Assembly (NCBI GenBank): GCA_003446605.1
Contig: DMDF01000023.1
Span: forward strand, 1-25,690
DNA: 25,690 bases
Source: Anaerolineaceae bacterium
GTDB lineage: Bacteria; Chloroflexota; Anaerolineae; Anaerolineales; Anaerolineaceae
Direction: 5' to 3'
Positions within the stretch are counted from its first letter, which is position 1; every line of letters begins with the position of its first letter. Position numbers and translations under genes: made by a program. A model generated the notes under the pieces. It did no database searches. It was not told the origin of the DNA and was given only the letters and a program-made list of their open reading frames with translations. This document shows positions 13,875-22,599 of this stretch, piece by piece.

Positions 13875-15335
13875 ATGCCAATTAATTTTGGAACCGATGG
13901 GTGGCGTGCCGTAATCTCAGATACATTTACATTTCACAATCTTCGATTGGTCAGTCAAGCGATCGCGGATGCAGTCGCTTCTGAAGGATGGATCAACGGC
14001 ACCCAGCTCGAAAACAAACCTGATCTGCGAAAGGTTGTGGTTGGGTTTGATACACGTTTTTTATCTGACCGTTATGCAAAGGAAGCAGCGCGTGTGCTGG
14101 CTGCCAATGGTTTTAGTGTACTGCTATGCCAATCGGATGCACCTACTCCTGTTGTTTCCTATGCTGTCAGGCACCTGAATGCGATTGCCGGGATCATGAT
14201 TACAGCTTCTCACAATGCGCCACGCTATAATGGCATTAAATTAAAAGCATGTTATGGCGGATCTGCCTCTCCGGATCAGTGTCGTAAGGTTGAAGTGTAT
14301 CTAAACGATAATGAAGAACAGGGCAGAGGTCCCAACCTTATGGATTTCGATATTGCGCGGGCAGAGGGCTTAATCAGCCGTTTTAATCCTATCCCCGATT
14401 ATTATCAGCACTTGCGGACATTAATCGATTTCAATGTGATCGCTGAAAATCCCCAGTACATTGTGGTTGATTCCATGTACGGTTCGGGCAGGGGTGTTAT
14501 TAAAGGTATCCTGGAAGGAACGGGGTGTGAGGTGTATGAGATTCGTGGTGAAATGAACCCCGGCTTCGGAGGTGTTCACCCCGAGCCGATAGCGATTTAT
14601 CTAAAAGCTCTTTCTGGTGCCATCATCAATGGGAAAGGTACTCTGGGGCTTGCAACGGATGGAGATGCTGACCGCATTGGAGCCATGGATGAGCGAGGAG
14701 TGTTTGTTGACCCTCACCGCATCATGGCACTTGCCATTCGCTACCTAGTGGAAAAGAAAGGTCTGACCGGAGCAATTGTGCGTACGGTCTCAACAACCCG
14801 GATGATCGATCGATTGGCAAAAAGATATGGGTTGCCGTTATATGAAACTCCGGTTGGATTCAACCATATTGCAGATTATATGTTGAATGAACCGGTATTG
14901 ATCGGCGGAGAAGAATCAGGCGGGATATCCTTCTTGGGGCACATCCCCGAAGGGGATGGAGTATTGATGGGGCTGTTAATTACAGAAATGGTTGCGGAAT
15001 CAGGGGGTAGCCTTTCAGAATTGGTGGATGACCTTCTCAAAGATGTAGGTCCTGCCGATTATGCACGAACAGACCTGCGCTTGAAGCACCCTGTGGCAAA
15101 ACAGAAGATGGTGGAGCGTTTGAAATCGGATGCCCCTGCTTCTATTGGTGGTGAAGCTGTTGTGGAAGTGGTAGCGCTGGATGGTGTGAAATATATTCTT
15201 GCGGATGATTCCTGGCTTTTGATCCGCCCATCGGGTACTGAACCGGTTTTAAGGGTGTATGCCGAAGGTAGATCACCGGAAATGGTGAAAGCCTTGCTTC
15301 ACTATGGAGAAGAAGTCGCCGAAAAATTCCAATAA
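13875..15335 (+). CDS. Phosphoglucomutase/phosphomannomutase (alpha-D-phosphohexomutase)
   Basis: A 486-residue cytosolic enzyme interconverting hexose 1- and 6-phosphates, feeding nucleotide-sugar synthesis. All four family loops are visible: the phosphoserine loop TASHN (Ser112), the Mg-binding DGDADR, the sugar-binding GGEESGG, and the phosphate-binding RPSGTEP near the C-terminus. The N-terminus MPINFGTDGWRAVIS is the classical start, and GGGAG (13862-13866) lies eight bases upstream of this ATG, so the frame open further upstream (from 13815) is leader, not protein. Whether glucose, mannose or glucosamine phosphate is preferred is not clear. It fits the nearby glycan genes. A well-formed promoter and a structured leader precede it. 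Confidence 0.94.
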   Translation: MPINFGTDGWRAVISDTFTFHNLRLVSQAIADAVASEGWINGTQLENKPDLRKVVVGFDTRFLSDRYAKEAARVLAANGFSVLLCQSDAPTPVVSYAVRHLNAIAGIMITASHNAPRYNGIKLKACYGGSASPDQCRKVEVYLNDNEEQGRGPNLMDFDIARAEGLISRFNPIPDYYQHLRTLIDFNVIAENPQYIVVDSMYGSGRGVIKGILEGTGCEVYEIRGEMNPGFGGVHPEPIAIYLKALSGAIINGKGTLGLATDGDADRIGAMDERGVFVDPHRIMALAIRYLVEKKGLTGAIVRTVSTTRMIDRLAKRYGLPLYETPVGFNHIADYMLNEPVLIGGEESGGISFLGHIPEGDGVLMGLLITEMVAESGGSLSELVDDLLKDVGPADYARTDLRLKHPVAKQKMVERLKSDAPASIGGEAVVEVVALDGVKYILADDSWLLIRPSGTEPVLRVYAEGRSPEMVKALLHYGEEVAEKFQ

Positions 15336-15355
15336 AAAGCTTCCCATTGGGAAGC
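15331..15355 (-). terminator. Terminator between convergent phosphomutase and membrane-protein genes
   Basis: GCTTCCC (15339-15345) pairs with GGGAAGC (15349-15355) around a 3-base loop. On the minus strand it is followed by TTTTTATT, so it terminates the 15363-16262 unit well. On the plus strand the tail is only GCTTTGCTT, but it may also stop phosphomutase transcripts. Confidence 0.75.
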
Positions 15356-15362
15356 GCTTTGC

Positions 15363-15779
15363 TTAATCTTCGGGTGCGCCTTGCGTTAGTTGAAATCTAG
15401 CCACGTCTGTTAGTTGTACTGCGATAGTCTGGGTATGTACGAAGGATGGGTTGGTAGGTGCAAAAGTTGCAGTTGATGGAATTGCTGTGACAGTAGCTGT
15501 CGTTCCTTGAATTGCTTTTTCTAACAGTGACGGGGTTTCTTGTGTTTGTGATGGCATATAACTGGCAGTTTGCTGCGCATATAGCATTGCTTCTGAATCC
15601 CACGCTACAAGGGTTTGCTGGATGTATACCACTCCGACAGCCAATAGCAGGATTAAAAAGATCCACCGCCAGGGGTGCCCTCGTTTTTTCTTTTCTTCAC
15701 TAGATTTTGCCTGTGAGCTGGTGATCGGTTCTTCTTCGGAAAACACCTGAGGCTCGACTTCTTTTTTTTCGTGTTCCAT
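15363..15779 (-). CDS. Small single-pass membrane protein with TQT-type C-terminal segment
   Basis: A 138-residue protein with no family I recognise. Residues 1-30 are acidic and polar, 31-37 are basic (KKKRGHP), 38-54 form one transmembrane helix (WRWIFLILLLAVGVVYI), and the rest is Gln/Thr/Ala-rich with PTNPSFVHTQTIAVQLTDVA. The positive-inside rule puts the N-terminus in the cytoplasm and the Thr/Gln-rich part outside. The sequence style resembles other Anaerolineae surface proteins, including the linker of the lipoprotein at 8398-9090. It follows the zinc-ribbon gene by 27 bases on the same strand, so the two are probably co-transcribed. The ATG is preceded by AAAAGG. Function unknown. 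Confidence 0.75.
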   Translation of the reverse strand: MEHEKKEVEPQVFSEEEPITSSQAKSSEEKKKRGHPWRWIFLILLLAVGVVYIQQTLVAWDSEAMLYAQQTASYMPSQTQETPSLLEKAIQGTTATVTAIPSTATFAPTNPSFVHTQTIAVQLTDVARFQLTQGAPED

Positions 15780-15806
15780 ACCTTTTATGGTTTCCTGTTT
15801 TTAAGG

Positions 15807-16262
15807 TTAATTCCTGGGTTGGTCTGAAAAGGGGGTGAACCCATCTGGCAATTCGTCTGTTTCTATGTCTTGGTTGGTATCGTTGCTCGCATTATCAGTG
15901 CTCATGCTCTTAGGGGATCCTTTATTTTCTTGTTTCCCTTTGGATATTTCAAATAATTGTTGTTGTTGCCACTCATCATCCGGCTCTTCCTCAACCTTCT
16001 CCGCAGCAATTAATTCCCTCACCCGCCGTAGCCATTCCGGGGCATCTTCTTTTGATCGGATGGGTCTCTGTTCAAGGCTTGACTTGACAAAAGAGGATTC
16101 ATCCCCCCTCTCGTTCAGGATGTCTTCATCCGATAAGAGGCTTTTTTGCTGAGTGTCTTTTTCCTCTTCAAGTGGGGATTGACAGTACCAACATTTATTG
16201 GCTTTGTTTAGGTTAGGCCTTCCACAAACCGGGCACTTCTTTTCATCAAGATTATTGTCCAT
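15807..16262 (-). CDS. Zinc-ribbon protein with acidic low-complexity tail
   Basis: A 151-residue protein with an N-terminal zinc ribbon: Cys10-x2-Cys13 (CPVCG) and Cys24-x2-Cys27 (CWYC). The remainder is rich in Glu, Asp, Gln and Ser with one ordered-looking segment, EDAPEWLRRVRELIAAEK, of a kind I associate with Anaerolineae zinc-ribbon proteins. No enzymatic motif is seen. The ATG at 16262 is chosen because the ribbon then starts ten residues in, as usual; a GTG 33 bases further out is less likely. TATACT on the minus strand (16291-16286) could be a -10 with start near 16279, but no good -35 or Shine-Dalgarno is present. It precedes the small membrane-protein gene, so the pair may work together. 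Confidence 0.75.
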   Translation of the reverse strand: MDNNLDEKKCPVCGRPNLNKANKCWYCQSPLEEEKDTQQKSLLSDEDILNERGDESSFVKSSLEQRPIRSKEDAPEWLRRVRELIAAEKVEEEPDDEWQQQQLFEISKGKQENKGSPKSMSTDNASNDTNQDIETDELPDGFTPFSDQPRN

Positions 16263-16401
16263 AGGCAGGCTCAATGGTTTTTTAGAGTATAGCACAATCG
16301 GTGAGTCATTTTATCAAACAAACCAGTCCTTTACTGACGGAAAAGGATTTATTTCAGTGCAGATAATGGATAAGGAACATGATTGGCGGCTTGCTTCTCT
16401 T

Positions 16402-17220
16402 TTATTGTGAGGTAGCCTTGATTGCAATAATGGTTGCACAATCCAGAACATCATCCCCACTCAAAAACTCAGTTCTGATTTTATCCTTCTTGACTGCGAA
16501 AGCATGTGGTTCGGATTCTAGTATGGTGATGGCTACACTGTGGAAATGCTTCTCGAAAGCTGCCCGATATTGGGGTATGCGGTAGCGATTTAGGTTGCTG
16601 GTGGGGTTCAACCAGTTCTTCCATGTGGATGATGAAAAAGTGAGCATTTCAAAAGGGTATTTAAAATAATGGTCGCGTAGATCTACGAAATGCAGGTGTA
16701 ATCCTGTTGGTTTTGTAAGTTTGAAAAGAGCGGTGGTAATACCTTCTACGTCATCCAGATGTTCAAATACAGATGAACTGATGATGAGATCGGCTTTTTC
16801 GACATCCGAACGCTTCGCAAGAGCGCGAATGTCCTGGTGGTAACAGAGCAATCGTGACGGATCTGGTTGATCAGTATCTTGTTCACGGATGAAATATTGG
16901 GGATACTGAACTAAAGCCTCGTTGCTGATGTGCAGGGCGGGGAAATCCTCTCGTTCACAAAGAATGATTTTTTGTGCGCCAGCGTTCAATAGTTCACATG
17001 CGGTTGTGAAGTTGCCCCCGTAACCAAAGATCAGGATCGTTTTGCTATCAATCGTTATTTCTGATTGTTGAAAGTACTTAAGGTATCGCTGGGCAGCAGC
17101 CAGTGGTTCAAGTGTTTCCATGCCCGCTTTTATGATAATTTTCTTTTTTTTCATCCATTCAGCCAGGGTTTCAGGCATGAAATGACGGATGATACGGGGA
17201 ATCAGATAAGCTGGATTCAA
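16402..17220 (-). CDS. SAM-dependent methyltransferase
   Basis: A 272-residue class I methyltransferase. Motif I is ILIFGYGGNF (62-71), a slightly degenerate form of the Gly-rich SAM loop; the acidic end of strand 2 is in LCERED (Glu89), and DLIISSSVFEHLDD (144-157) matches the type 11/12 motif around strand 4. HFVDLRDHYFKYPFEML is typical of methyltransferases in surface-glycan clusters, so a sugar or lipid-linked glycan is a likely but unproven acceptor. The start is TTG at 17220: AGGAG (overlapping the upstream stop codon) is seven bases before it and no ATG is near. It follows the large membrane-protein gene by ten bases, so both belong to one operon. Confidence 0.85.
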   Translation of the reverse strand: MNPAYLIPRIIRHFMPETLAEWMKKKKIIIKAGMETLEPLAAAQRYLKYFQQSEITIDSKTILIFGYGGNFTTACELLNAGAQKIILCEREDFPALHISNEALVQYPQYFIREQDTDQPDPSRLLCYHQDIRALAKRSDVEKADLIISSSVFEHLDDVEGITTALFKLTKPTGLHLHFVDLRDHYFKYPFEMLTFSSSTWKNWLNPTSNLNRYRIPQYRAAFEKHFHSVAITILESEPHAFAVKKDKIRTEFLSGDDVLDCATIIAIKATSQ

Positions 17221-17230
17221 ATTAAAGCTC

Positions 17231-19225
17231 CTATGGGCAGTTTAGAAAATCAGGGATAGCTGAGGTGCGGGGTACAAGCAGTTCCACGCCAACCTCAGAG
17301 AAGGTTTCCAGAGGTTCATAATAACATAAGAGTGGTTCAGAAACCCATTTTACATACGCGTCATTTTCTTCGCCAAAGTTGTAATCATCTTCTTGATAGG
17401 TAATATTGATGGGTTCGTTGATTATCAAAGCGTACTTTTGATTTTTGAGGTCCGTGTAGAAAGAGTTGAAGTAATCCGCATTGTTGCTCATGGCTTCATT
17501 CATCAAAAACTTCTTTTCATATTCGTTTTGCAGGTCGATATTTTTAATTTGACCAAACGTAAGAAGCTGCCTTTGATCAATAAAAAGAATTTTTCCCGTC
17601 TCCTTTTTTTCATCAACCCTTGCTTGGATGGTCGCTAGAGTTTCGTTGACAATGGTCTCATCAGGTATAGATAATGGTTTTACCGAATGAAGGTGATTAA
17701 AACATTGATAAATTAAAAGCAAAAGAACTACATAGGTTGTCAGTCTTCCTTGTTTGATTTCTTTCATGAACCATGTAGCGGCTCCTTCTTTCCAAAAAAT
17801 ATAAATAATGATCATCAGCGTGAGCAGAAACATATCCATATTGTGTAAGTTGCTTCCCCCTCCAATTTTTACGCTCACAAATATTCCAATTAATAAAAAT
17901 CCGATGAGAGCCAGGTAAGAAATAAGTTTTTCAAAGGTGGTCAGTTTGATTTTTTCCTGCCGAATGTATTGGAAGAGGATAATAAACACAGGAATCGTGA
18001 TTAATATTAAAGCAGGCAGAATTCCCAACGGAAAAGTTTCAGTTGGTAGTAAGCGGTTCCACAGCAGGTCCTGATTGTTTAAAATATTGAGCACCGACGA
18101 AAAAATATCCGAAGAGGATGTCTCCTCTATAATGATGGAGCTGGAGTCGAGCTGGATGAAGTTAGGTAGGATCAAACCTCCAACTAACCCAGCCGCGGCA
18201 GCTCCGAGGCTTTTCCAGATTCGTTTTTTCTCATCGGTATTCTTTTCACGAAAGTAAAAAAGCAGAAAAGCCCATACGGGTGGCGCGATGATCCAGGTAA
18301 AGCGGGTGATGTTCGCATAATATCCAGAGAGGATGATCAGTGCTAATGATATGGGAAACGCATCAATTTTTTCGGCAAGTAAAACAAGGATTGCGCAGAT
18401 GATCAATGGGGCATAGATAGGTCCCTCGCTGAGAAAAGTGTATGTCCACAATCCAAATAGTAGAAGGTTAAGCGGTTTTATTTCCTTGGTCTTAAAAACG
18501 ATCAAACCCAGCATCAATGGGGGAATAAAGTAGAGGAGAGTATTCCAGGCGCGCATGCCGGTAATGCTGACGTTCTTGCATAAGAAAATTAATCCCCATA
18601 GGCTCTGACGTCCCAGATCGAGAAATGCTGCTATTTTGCCCCCTTCAGCAATGCTGTAATGATCTTTCCAAAAGAGAAGGGAATAATCCCAAAATCGGTT
18701 CCCTTCAGACCAGGATAATGAAAAAGGATAATCAACAATTAATTTGATTCGATTGGATAATAATAAGCTGGATGTGAGAAAAATTAAGGAGGGGAAGAAT
18801 TGATAAATATTCCGCTGTTGAAACATTCTTTGCCCATTCAGCATATAAGTCATGAGAAGCGATGTGCAAAGGATGAGTAAAATCCTGAGAAAGGTACTTT
18901 GTAAGATGAATCCCCACGGAGAAAATTGTAGGATGATTGAGGGAAAAATTCCTAACAATATAAAAACGACATACCTAAAGAAACTTTTGGTTTTTGATAT
19001 ATTTTGCTCACCTGGCTTTTTATAAAGAGTCATCAGTACCAATAGAATGGTTGACCCTTCTATTACCAGCATGCATAGAAAAACGGCGATGGATGATAAA
19101 GAGAAATAAATTTGTTTATCTAACCCGCCCCAATAGATCTTCTTGAATTCTATCAAAGCAAACACAATTGTGATGAGGCTGATTATTCCGGCAAGAATTC
19201 TGTTTTTCCTGTATTGTATTTTCAT
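17231..19225 (-). CDS. Polytopic membrane protein, GT-C glycosyltransferase-like
   Basis: A 664-residue protein with roughly a dozen hydrophobic helices from residue 9 to about 520, followed by a soluble C-terminal region of about 140 residues (TIQARVDEKKETGKILFIDQRQ onward). The layout is that of membrane-embedded GT-C glycosyltransferases such as the ArnT/PMT superfamily, with a loop carrying SWSEGNRFWDYSLLF near residue 175, but I cannot identify a definite catalytic acidic pair, so this is inference. Substrate would be a lipid-linked sugar. It is the first gene of an operon with the methyltransferase. There is no Shine-Dalgarno; a TATTAA nine bases before the ATG might give a nearly leaderless mRNA. 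Confidence 0.65.
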   Translation of the reverse strand: MKIQYRKNRILAGIISLITIVFALIEFKKIYWGGLDKQIYFSLSSIAVFLCMLVIEGSTILLVLMTLYKKPGEQNISKTKSFFRYVVFILLGIFPSIILQFSPWGFILQSTFLRILLILCTSLLMTYMLNGQRMFQQRNIYQFFPSLIFLTSSLLLSNRIKLIVDYPFSLSWSEGNRFWDYSLLFWKDHYSIAEGGKIAAFLDLGRQSLWGLIFLCKNVSITGMRAWNTLLYFIPPLMLGLIVFKTKEIKPLNLLLFGLWTYTFLSEGPIYAPLIICAILVLLAEKIDAFPISLALIILSGYYANITRFTWIIAPPVWAFLLFYFREKNTDEKKRIWKSLGAAAAGLVGGLILPNFIQLDSSSIIIEETSSSDIFSSVLNILNNQDLLWNRLLPTETFPLGILPALILITIPVFIILFQYIRQEKIKLTTFEKLISYLALIGFLLIGIFVSVKIGGGSNLHNMDMFLLTLMIIIYIFWKEGAATWFMKEIKQGRLTTYVVLLLLIYQCFNHLHSVKPLSIPDETIVNETLATIQARVDEKKETGKILFIDQRQLLTFGQIKNIDLQNEYEKKFLMNEAMSNNADYFNSFYTDLKNQKYALIINEPINITYQEDDYNFGEENDAYVKWVSEPLLCYYEPLETFSEVGVELLVPRTSAIPDFLNCP

Positions 19226-19305
19226 TATACGTAATTAATATGAATCAGTTTATTTTGATACAATTATAAACTCAATGAGTGCTTATCCCATTTAATGGAA
19301 TCTTA

Positions 19306-20529
19306 ATGACTGAACAATCAAAAAATAAAATTCTTCTCCCCAGGGTTATTTATGGAAATCGGGGCGACATCCTAAGCCGTTGGGGTTTGCTTAACGGATT
19401 GTTATCTCTCGGGCAGCGCGACATTAAGGTGTTTGCACATCTCCCGGGTGATCTTCCAAATGAATTTTGCAATACTTTTTATCCCTATGGAAAATATCAT
19501 AATTTGCTTCTATCTCATGACGCACGAAAGGCTCTCCATGAATCCGATCGCATTTTATGGGGCGGGGGGTTAGATCTCACAGATGAATCAAGCAAAGCGA
19601 AACTTCTATATCTATCAGTCCTTTTTTCGCGATATCGAAAGCTTGGAAAACAAATTGATTGTGTATTTCAGGGAGCTGGTCCGATCGTTACGAGTACTGG
19701 AAAAGTATTAACTAGACAAATCTTAAACAAAACAAATCATTTCATCGCACGAGATGAATATACATTGAATTTATTACATACCATCAATCCAGCTACAAAA
19801 TTGACTTTGGCGGGGGATGCAATCTTCATGCCTGGTTTTGAAGATCAAATTAATGAACATGATCAGCCCTCCGCGATTGTACCCTTTGTTCCACCAGAAG
19901 GGCAGCTTTTGGTTGCTATAAATATCCGACGATGGTTTCACTTCTCATCTGACTTGATTCCTTTTCAGTTGGCGAAAAAGCGCTATGAGAATCGCGGGCA
20001 GCAGGAAATGGACCGACTGGTGCAAATCTATGTTGATCTGGCGCGAAAACTACGCAGGGAGTACGATGCTAGAGTGTTACTGGTTTCTGCTTATAACCCG
20101 GGAGTGTTCAGCTGGGAGGATGATATGCCCTGGCTGCAAAAGATCAAAACAGCCTTCCCTCTGGATGATGATGTATGCTTACTGGATGAAAATTTGGATA
20201 TGTTGGATTATCTCTCTCTCATGAGTAAAGTTGATATGGCAATCAGTATGCGCCTGCATTCCAGTTTGACGGCATTACGATTCGGTAATCCCGCGGTAAA
20301 TATCAGTTACTCTCCAAAAGGGGTCTACGTTTTTAATACTCTTGGGTTAGGCGATCATGCCGTAGAAATAAATACAGCTATGCAACAGCCTGATAGAATC
20401 TGGCAGGAAGTTCAACTTGTTTTATCTAATCTTTCTGTTGAAAAACAGAAAGTGAGAATTGGAGTTGCCTCGCTCATCGAGAAAAATATGGATGTGCTTG
20501 GCTCTCTTTTTATGGAAGCGAATGAATAA
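19306..20529 (+). CDS. Polysaccharide pyruvyl transferase family protein
   Basis: A 407-residue protein of the CsaB/WcaK type, which add a ketal-linked pyruvate from PEP to sugars of surface polymers. Family features seen: an N-terminal YGNRGDILSRWGLL (16-29), an ILWGGGLDL segment (83-91), ARDEYT (148-153), and the C-terminal MRLHSSLTALRFGNPAVNIS region (from 315) followed by SYSPKG, equivalent to the R-x-H and SYxPK motifs. A GTG at 19279 is an alternative start, but ATG at 19306 removes a non-conserved stub; neither has a strong Shine-Dalgarno. TATAAA (19265-19270) is a possible -10. It is divergent from the 17231-19225 gene and its end overlaps the next gene by 8 bases. Confidence 0.85.
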   Translation: MTEQSKNKILLPRVIYGNRGDILSRWGLLNGLLSLGQRDIKVFAHLPGDLPNEFCNTFYPYGKYHNLLLSHDARKALHESDRILWGGGLDLTDESSKAKLLYLSVLFSRYRKLGKQIDCVFQGAGPIVTSTGKVLTRQILNKTNHFIARDEYTLNLLHTINPATKLTLAGDAIFMPGFEDQINEHDQPSAIVPFVPPEGQLLVAINIRRWFHFSSDLIPFQLAKKRYENRGQQEMDRLVQIYVDLARKLRREYDARVLLVSAYNPGVFSWEDDMPWLQKIKTAFPLDDDVCLLDENLDMLDYLSLMSKVDMAISMRLHSSLTALRFGNPAVNISYSPKGVYVFNTLGLGDHAVEINTAMQQPDRIWQEVQLVLSNLSVEKQKVRIGVASLIEKNMDVLGSLFMEANE

Positions 20530-21451
20530 ACAAACACGAAAAGTAGATTGGAAAACGATCATCAAATGGGGAGGCACGCTAATATCACTGGGTCTCTTCA
20601 TCTGGCTACTCACACGGATGAACTGGCAGGAAGCCTGGATCATTCTACGGGATATGCCTTTCTATGTTTACATCCTTTCCATTTTGCTTTTCTTTGGAGG
20701 ACAATTTCTCAATTCGCTACGCTGGTATGTGTTATTGAAGGCGCAAGATGTACCGATTAATATCAAAGAAACCTTTCAAATCTTTTTGGGTGGTGCTTTT
20801 GCCTCTAATTTTTTACCCTCAACTATAGGGGGAGATAGTTTGCGGTTCATCGCCATTGCTCGCATAACAAAAGATCAACCGCTCGGGTTAGCTTCGGTTA
20901 TTTTAGATCGTCTGATAAATGTACTGGCGACATGTACACTCATCCCATTCAGCGTCACGGTTTTGAATACTACCGGCTTGCAGATCAACAGTGACCTGTT
21001 CGCGTTTTCGGGGTTGGCAGTGATGGACGGAAAATTGGGTGGTTGGATCAAGCGATCGGTAAAAAAATACGGTGATTTGTTTAAGCGTTGGGTTAAAAAA
21101 CCCAGCTCATTGATTCTGGCTTTTGTTATCGCCTGGTTCTCGACCATGGTCGTATTGGTTGGTATTTGGGTGCTGGCGCGCGGGATCGGAATGCCGGTGA
21201 CTTTATGGCAGGTAGTCGGAGTAAATACAGTCTCATACTTTATCACTCTGTTACCAATCTCTATTTCGGGTTATGGATTGCGGGAGATCACGCTGACAAG
21301 TCTTTACACTCTGTTGGGTGCTTCCCTTGAACAAGCTACTGCCTTAGCGTTGATATCACGCATTTTTTCCACCCTGGTGACCTTGCCTGGAGTGATCTGG
21401 ATGCAGCGGATTGTGGCTGATTCGAAAACTGACGAAGGTCAAAATTCCTAA
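20522..21451 (+). CDS. Lysylphosphatidylglycerol synthase TM-region (flippase-like) membrane protein
   Basis: A 309-residue polytopic membrane protein of the LPG_synthase_TM/UPF0104 (YbhN-like) family, without the cytosolic lysyl-transferase domain. The characteristic FLPSTIGGDSLR is at residues 97-108, and the last third has VNTVSYFITLLPISISGYGLRE, matching the second family signature. About seven or eight hydrophobic helices. Stand-alone members are annotated as flippase-like and often lie in glycan clusters; transport of a lipid-linked sugar is plausible but not shown. The ATG at 20522 overlaps the preceding gene's stop (ATGAATAA), with GGAAG upstream, so the pair is translationally coupled. 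It ends eight bases from the convergent GT4 gene with no terminator between. Confidence 0.88.
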   Translation: MNKQTRKVDWKTIIKWGGTLISLGLFIWLLTRMNWQEAWIILRDMPFYVYILSILLFFGGQFLNSLRWYVLLKAQDVPINIKETFQIFLGGAFASNFLPSTIGGDSLRFIAIARITKDQPLGLASVILDRLINVLATCTLIPFSVTVLNTTGLQINSDLFAFSGLAVMDGKLGGWIKRSVKKYGDLFKRWVKKPSSLILAFVIAWFSTMVVLVGIWVLARGIGMPVTLWQVVGVNTVSYFITLLPISISGYGLREITLTSLYTLLGASLEQATALALISRIFSTLVTLPGVIWMQRIVADSKTDEGQNS

Positions 21452-21459
21452 AATATATA

Positions 21460-22593
21460 TTAACCGTTCAGAATTTCTTCCATCACATCCTGATATTGTG
21501 CGATGATGCCGCGGATATCGAATTTTTCTGAAAAGGTGCGACTTCTTTGTTTGAACCGATATAACAAATCCTTGTCGGTAAGAAGTTTTTGGAGAGCGGA
21601 TGTAAATTCAGCTTGGTTATCGGGATTGATTAAAAAACCACTTTCGCTATCCAGCACGAGATCCGGACATCCTCCCACATTTGATAATACTGCTGCCAAT
21701 CCTGTAGCAATCGCCTGCACACCTGCGATGGGTAATCCTTCTGAGCGGGAAGGCATGAACAGGATATCACTGTTCTGATAGGTCTCAAGAACCTGCTCGG
21801 GATTGATCCACCCTGATAAAGTAAAACGTTCCTGCAACCCGTATTTTTGAATAGCATTTTCAACGATGGGTTTAAGAGGACCATCCCCCATCATGACACA
21901 TTTCCATGGCAGTTCTCGCAGCTCTTGCAATACTTCCACGATCATCAGGGGATTCTTCTGCTCCATAAAGCGACCTGCGAAAACGATTTGAATGGGATCG
22001 TGTACGGCAATATGAGCAGGTTTAATGGCGTTGATATCAACGCCATTAAAGATGACCCGTGGTTGGATATCCGGGTAGCTTTGCTGTGCCAGGTCTTTGG
22101 TGTAGTGGCTGACGGTGATGATGCGTTCTGCATCACTCCATATCTTTTTGGTAAAAGGATAAAGGAACTGAAACCATCGCTCTGTTTTTTCAGGCACCCC
22201 TCCGGGGATATCTCCCAAATGTGCGGTTAAAAAGTAAGGGATTTTGTGTTTACGAGATAACATACGCGCTGTAGCGCCAGCTGGAACAGCAAAATGACCA
22301 TGAATAATGTCAGGCTTCCAGGTTTGAATGAGACGATTCCCCGCATAATATGCGCTAATAATGAAGGCGCTCATATCCTTTAATGTTGCCCGGTAGGCGT
22401 ATTTTCTCATAGAAGGAACACGAATGATCTCATAGTGAGAATAGTATTCATTATCGGGAAGATCGTCAAATTGGGGGGTAATCAGTTTGACTTCGTGCCC
22501 TTGCTGGCTAAAACCAACATTAAGATCGCGGGCAACCCTTCCACCCCCACCACCGACCGGTGGGTATTCATGATTGAGGACAAGAATACGCAT
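21460..22593 (-). CDS. Glycosyltransferase family 4
   Basis: A 377-residue GT-B glycosyltransferase. The N-terminal acceptor domain begins MRILVLNHEYPPVGGGGGRVARDL; the donor domain includes VFAGRFMEQKNP (204-215) and PSRSEGLPIAGVQAIATG (281-298). In most GT4 enzymes the donor-binding motif is E-x7-E; here the first Glu is Glu285, but the second position is Gln293. That may alter donor handling or simply be a tolerated variant. Members transfer sugars such as mannose or glucose to growing glycans on the cytosolic side. It starts six bases after the GT2 stop and is the last gene of a GT-C/GT2/GT4 operon. Confidence 0.92.
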   Translation of the reverse strand: MRILVLNHEYPPVGGGGGRVARDLNVGFSQQGHEVKLITPQFDDLPDNEYYSHYEIIRVPSMRKYAYRATLKDMSAFIISAYYAGNRLIQTWKPDIIHGHFAVPAGATARMLSRKHKIPYFLTAHLGDIPGGVPEKTERWFQFLYPFTKKIWSDAERIITVSHYTKDLAQQSYPDIQPRVIFNGVDINAIKPAHIAVHDPIQIVFAGRFMEQKNPLMIVEVLQELRELPWKCVMMGDGPLKPIVENAIQKYGLQERFTLSGWINPEQVLETYQNSDILFMPSRSEGLPIAGVQAIATGLAAVLSNVGGCPDLVLDSESGFLINPDNQAEFTSALQKLLTDKDLLYRFKQRSRTFSEKFDIRGIIAQYQDVMEEILNG

Positions 22594-22599
22594 GAAGAA

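Noticed and set aside
16327..16347. Hairpin TCCTTT/AAAGGA after the methyltransferase gene as a terminator
   Set aside because: The stem is short and A/T-rich, and the minus-strand tail (CTGGTTTG) lacks a proper U-tract.
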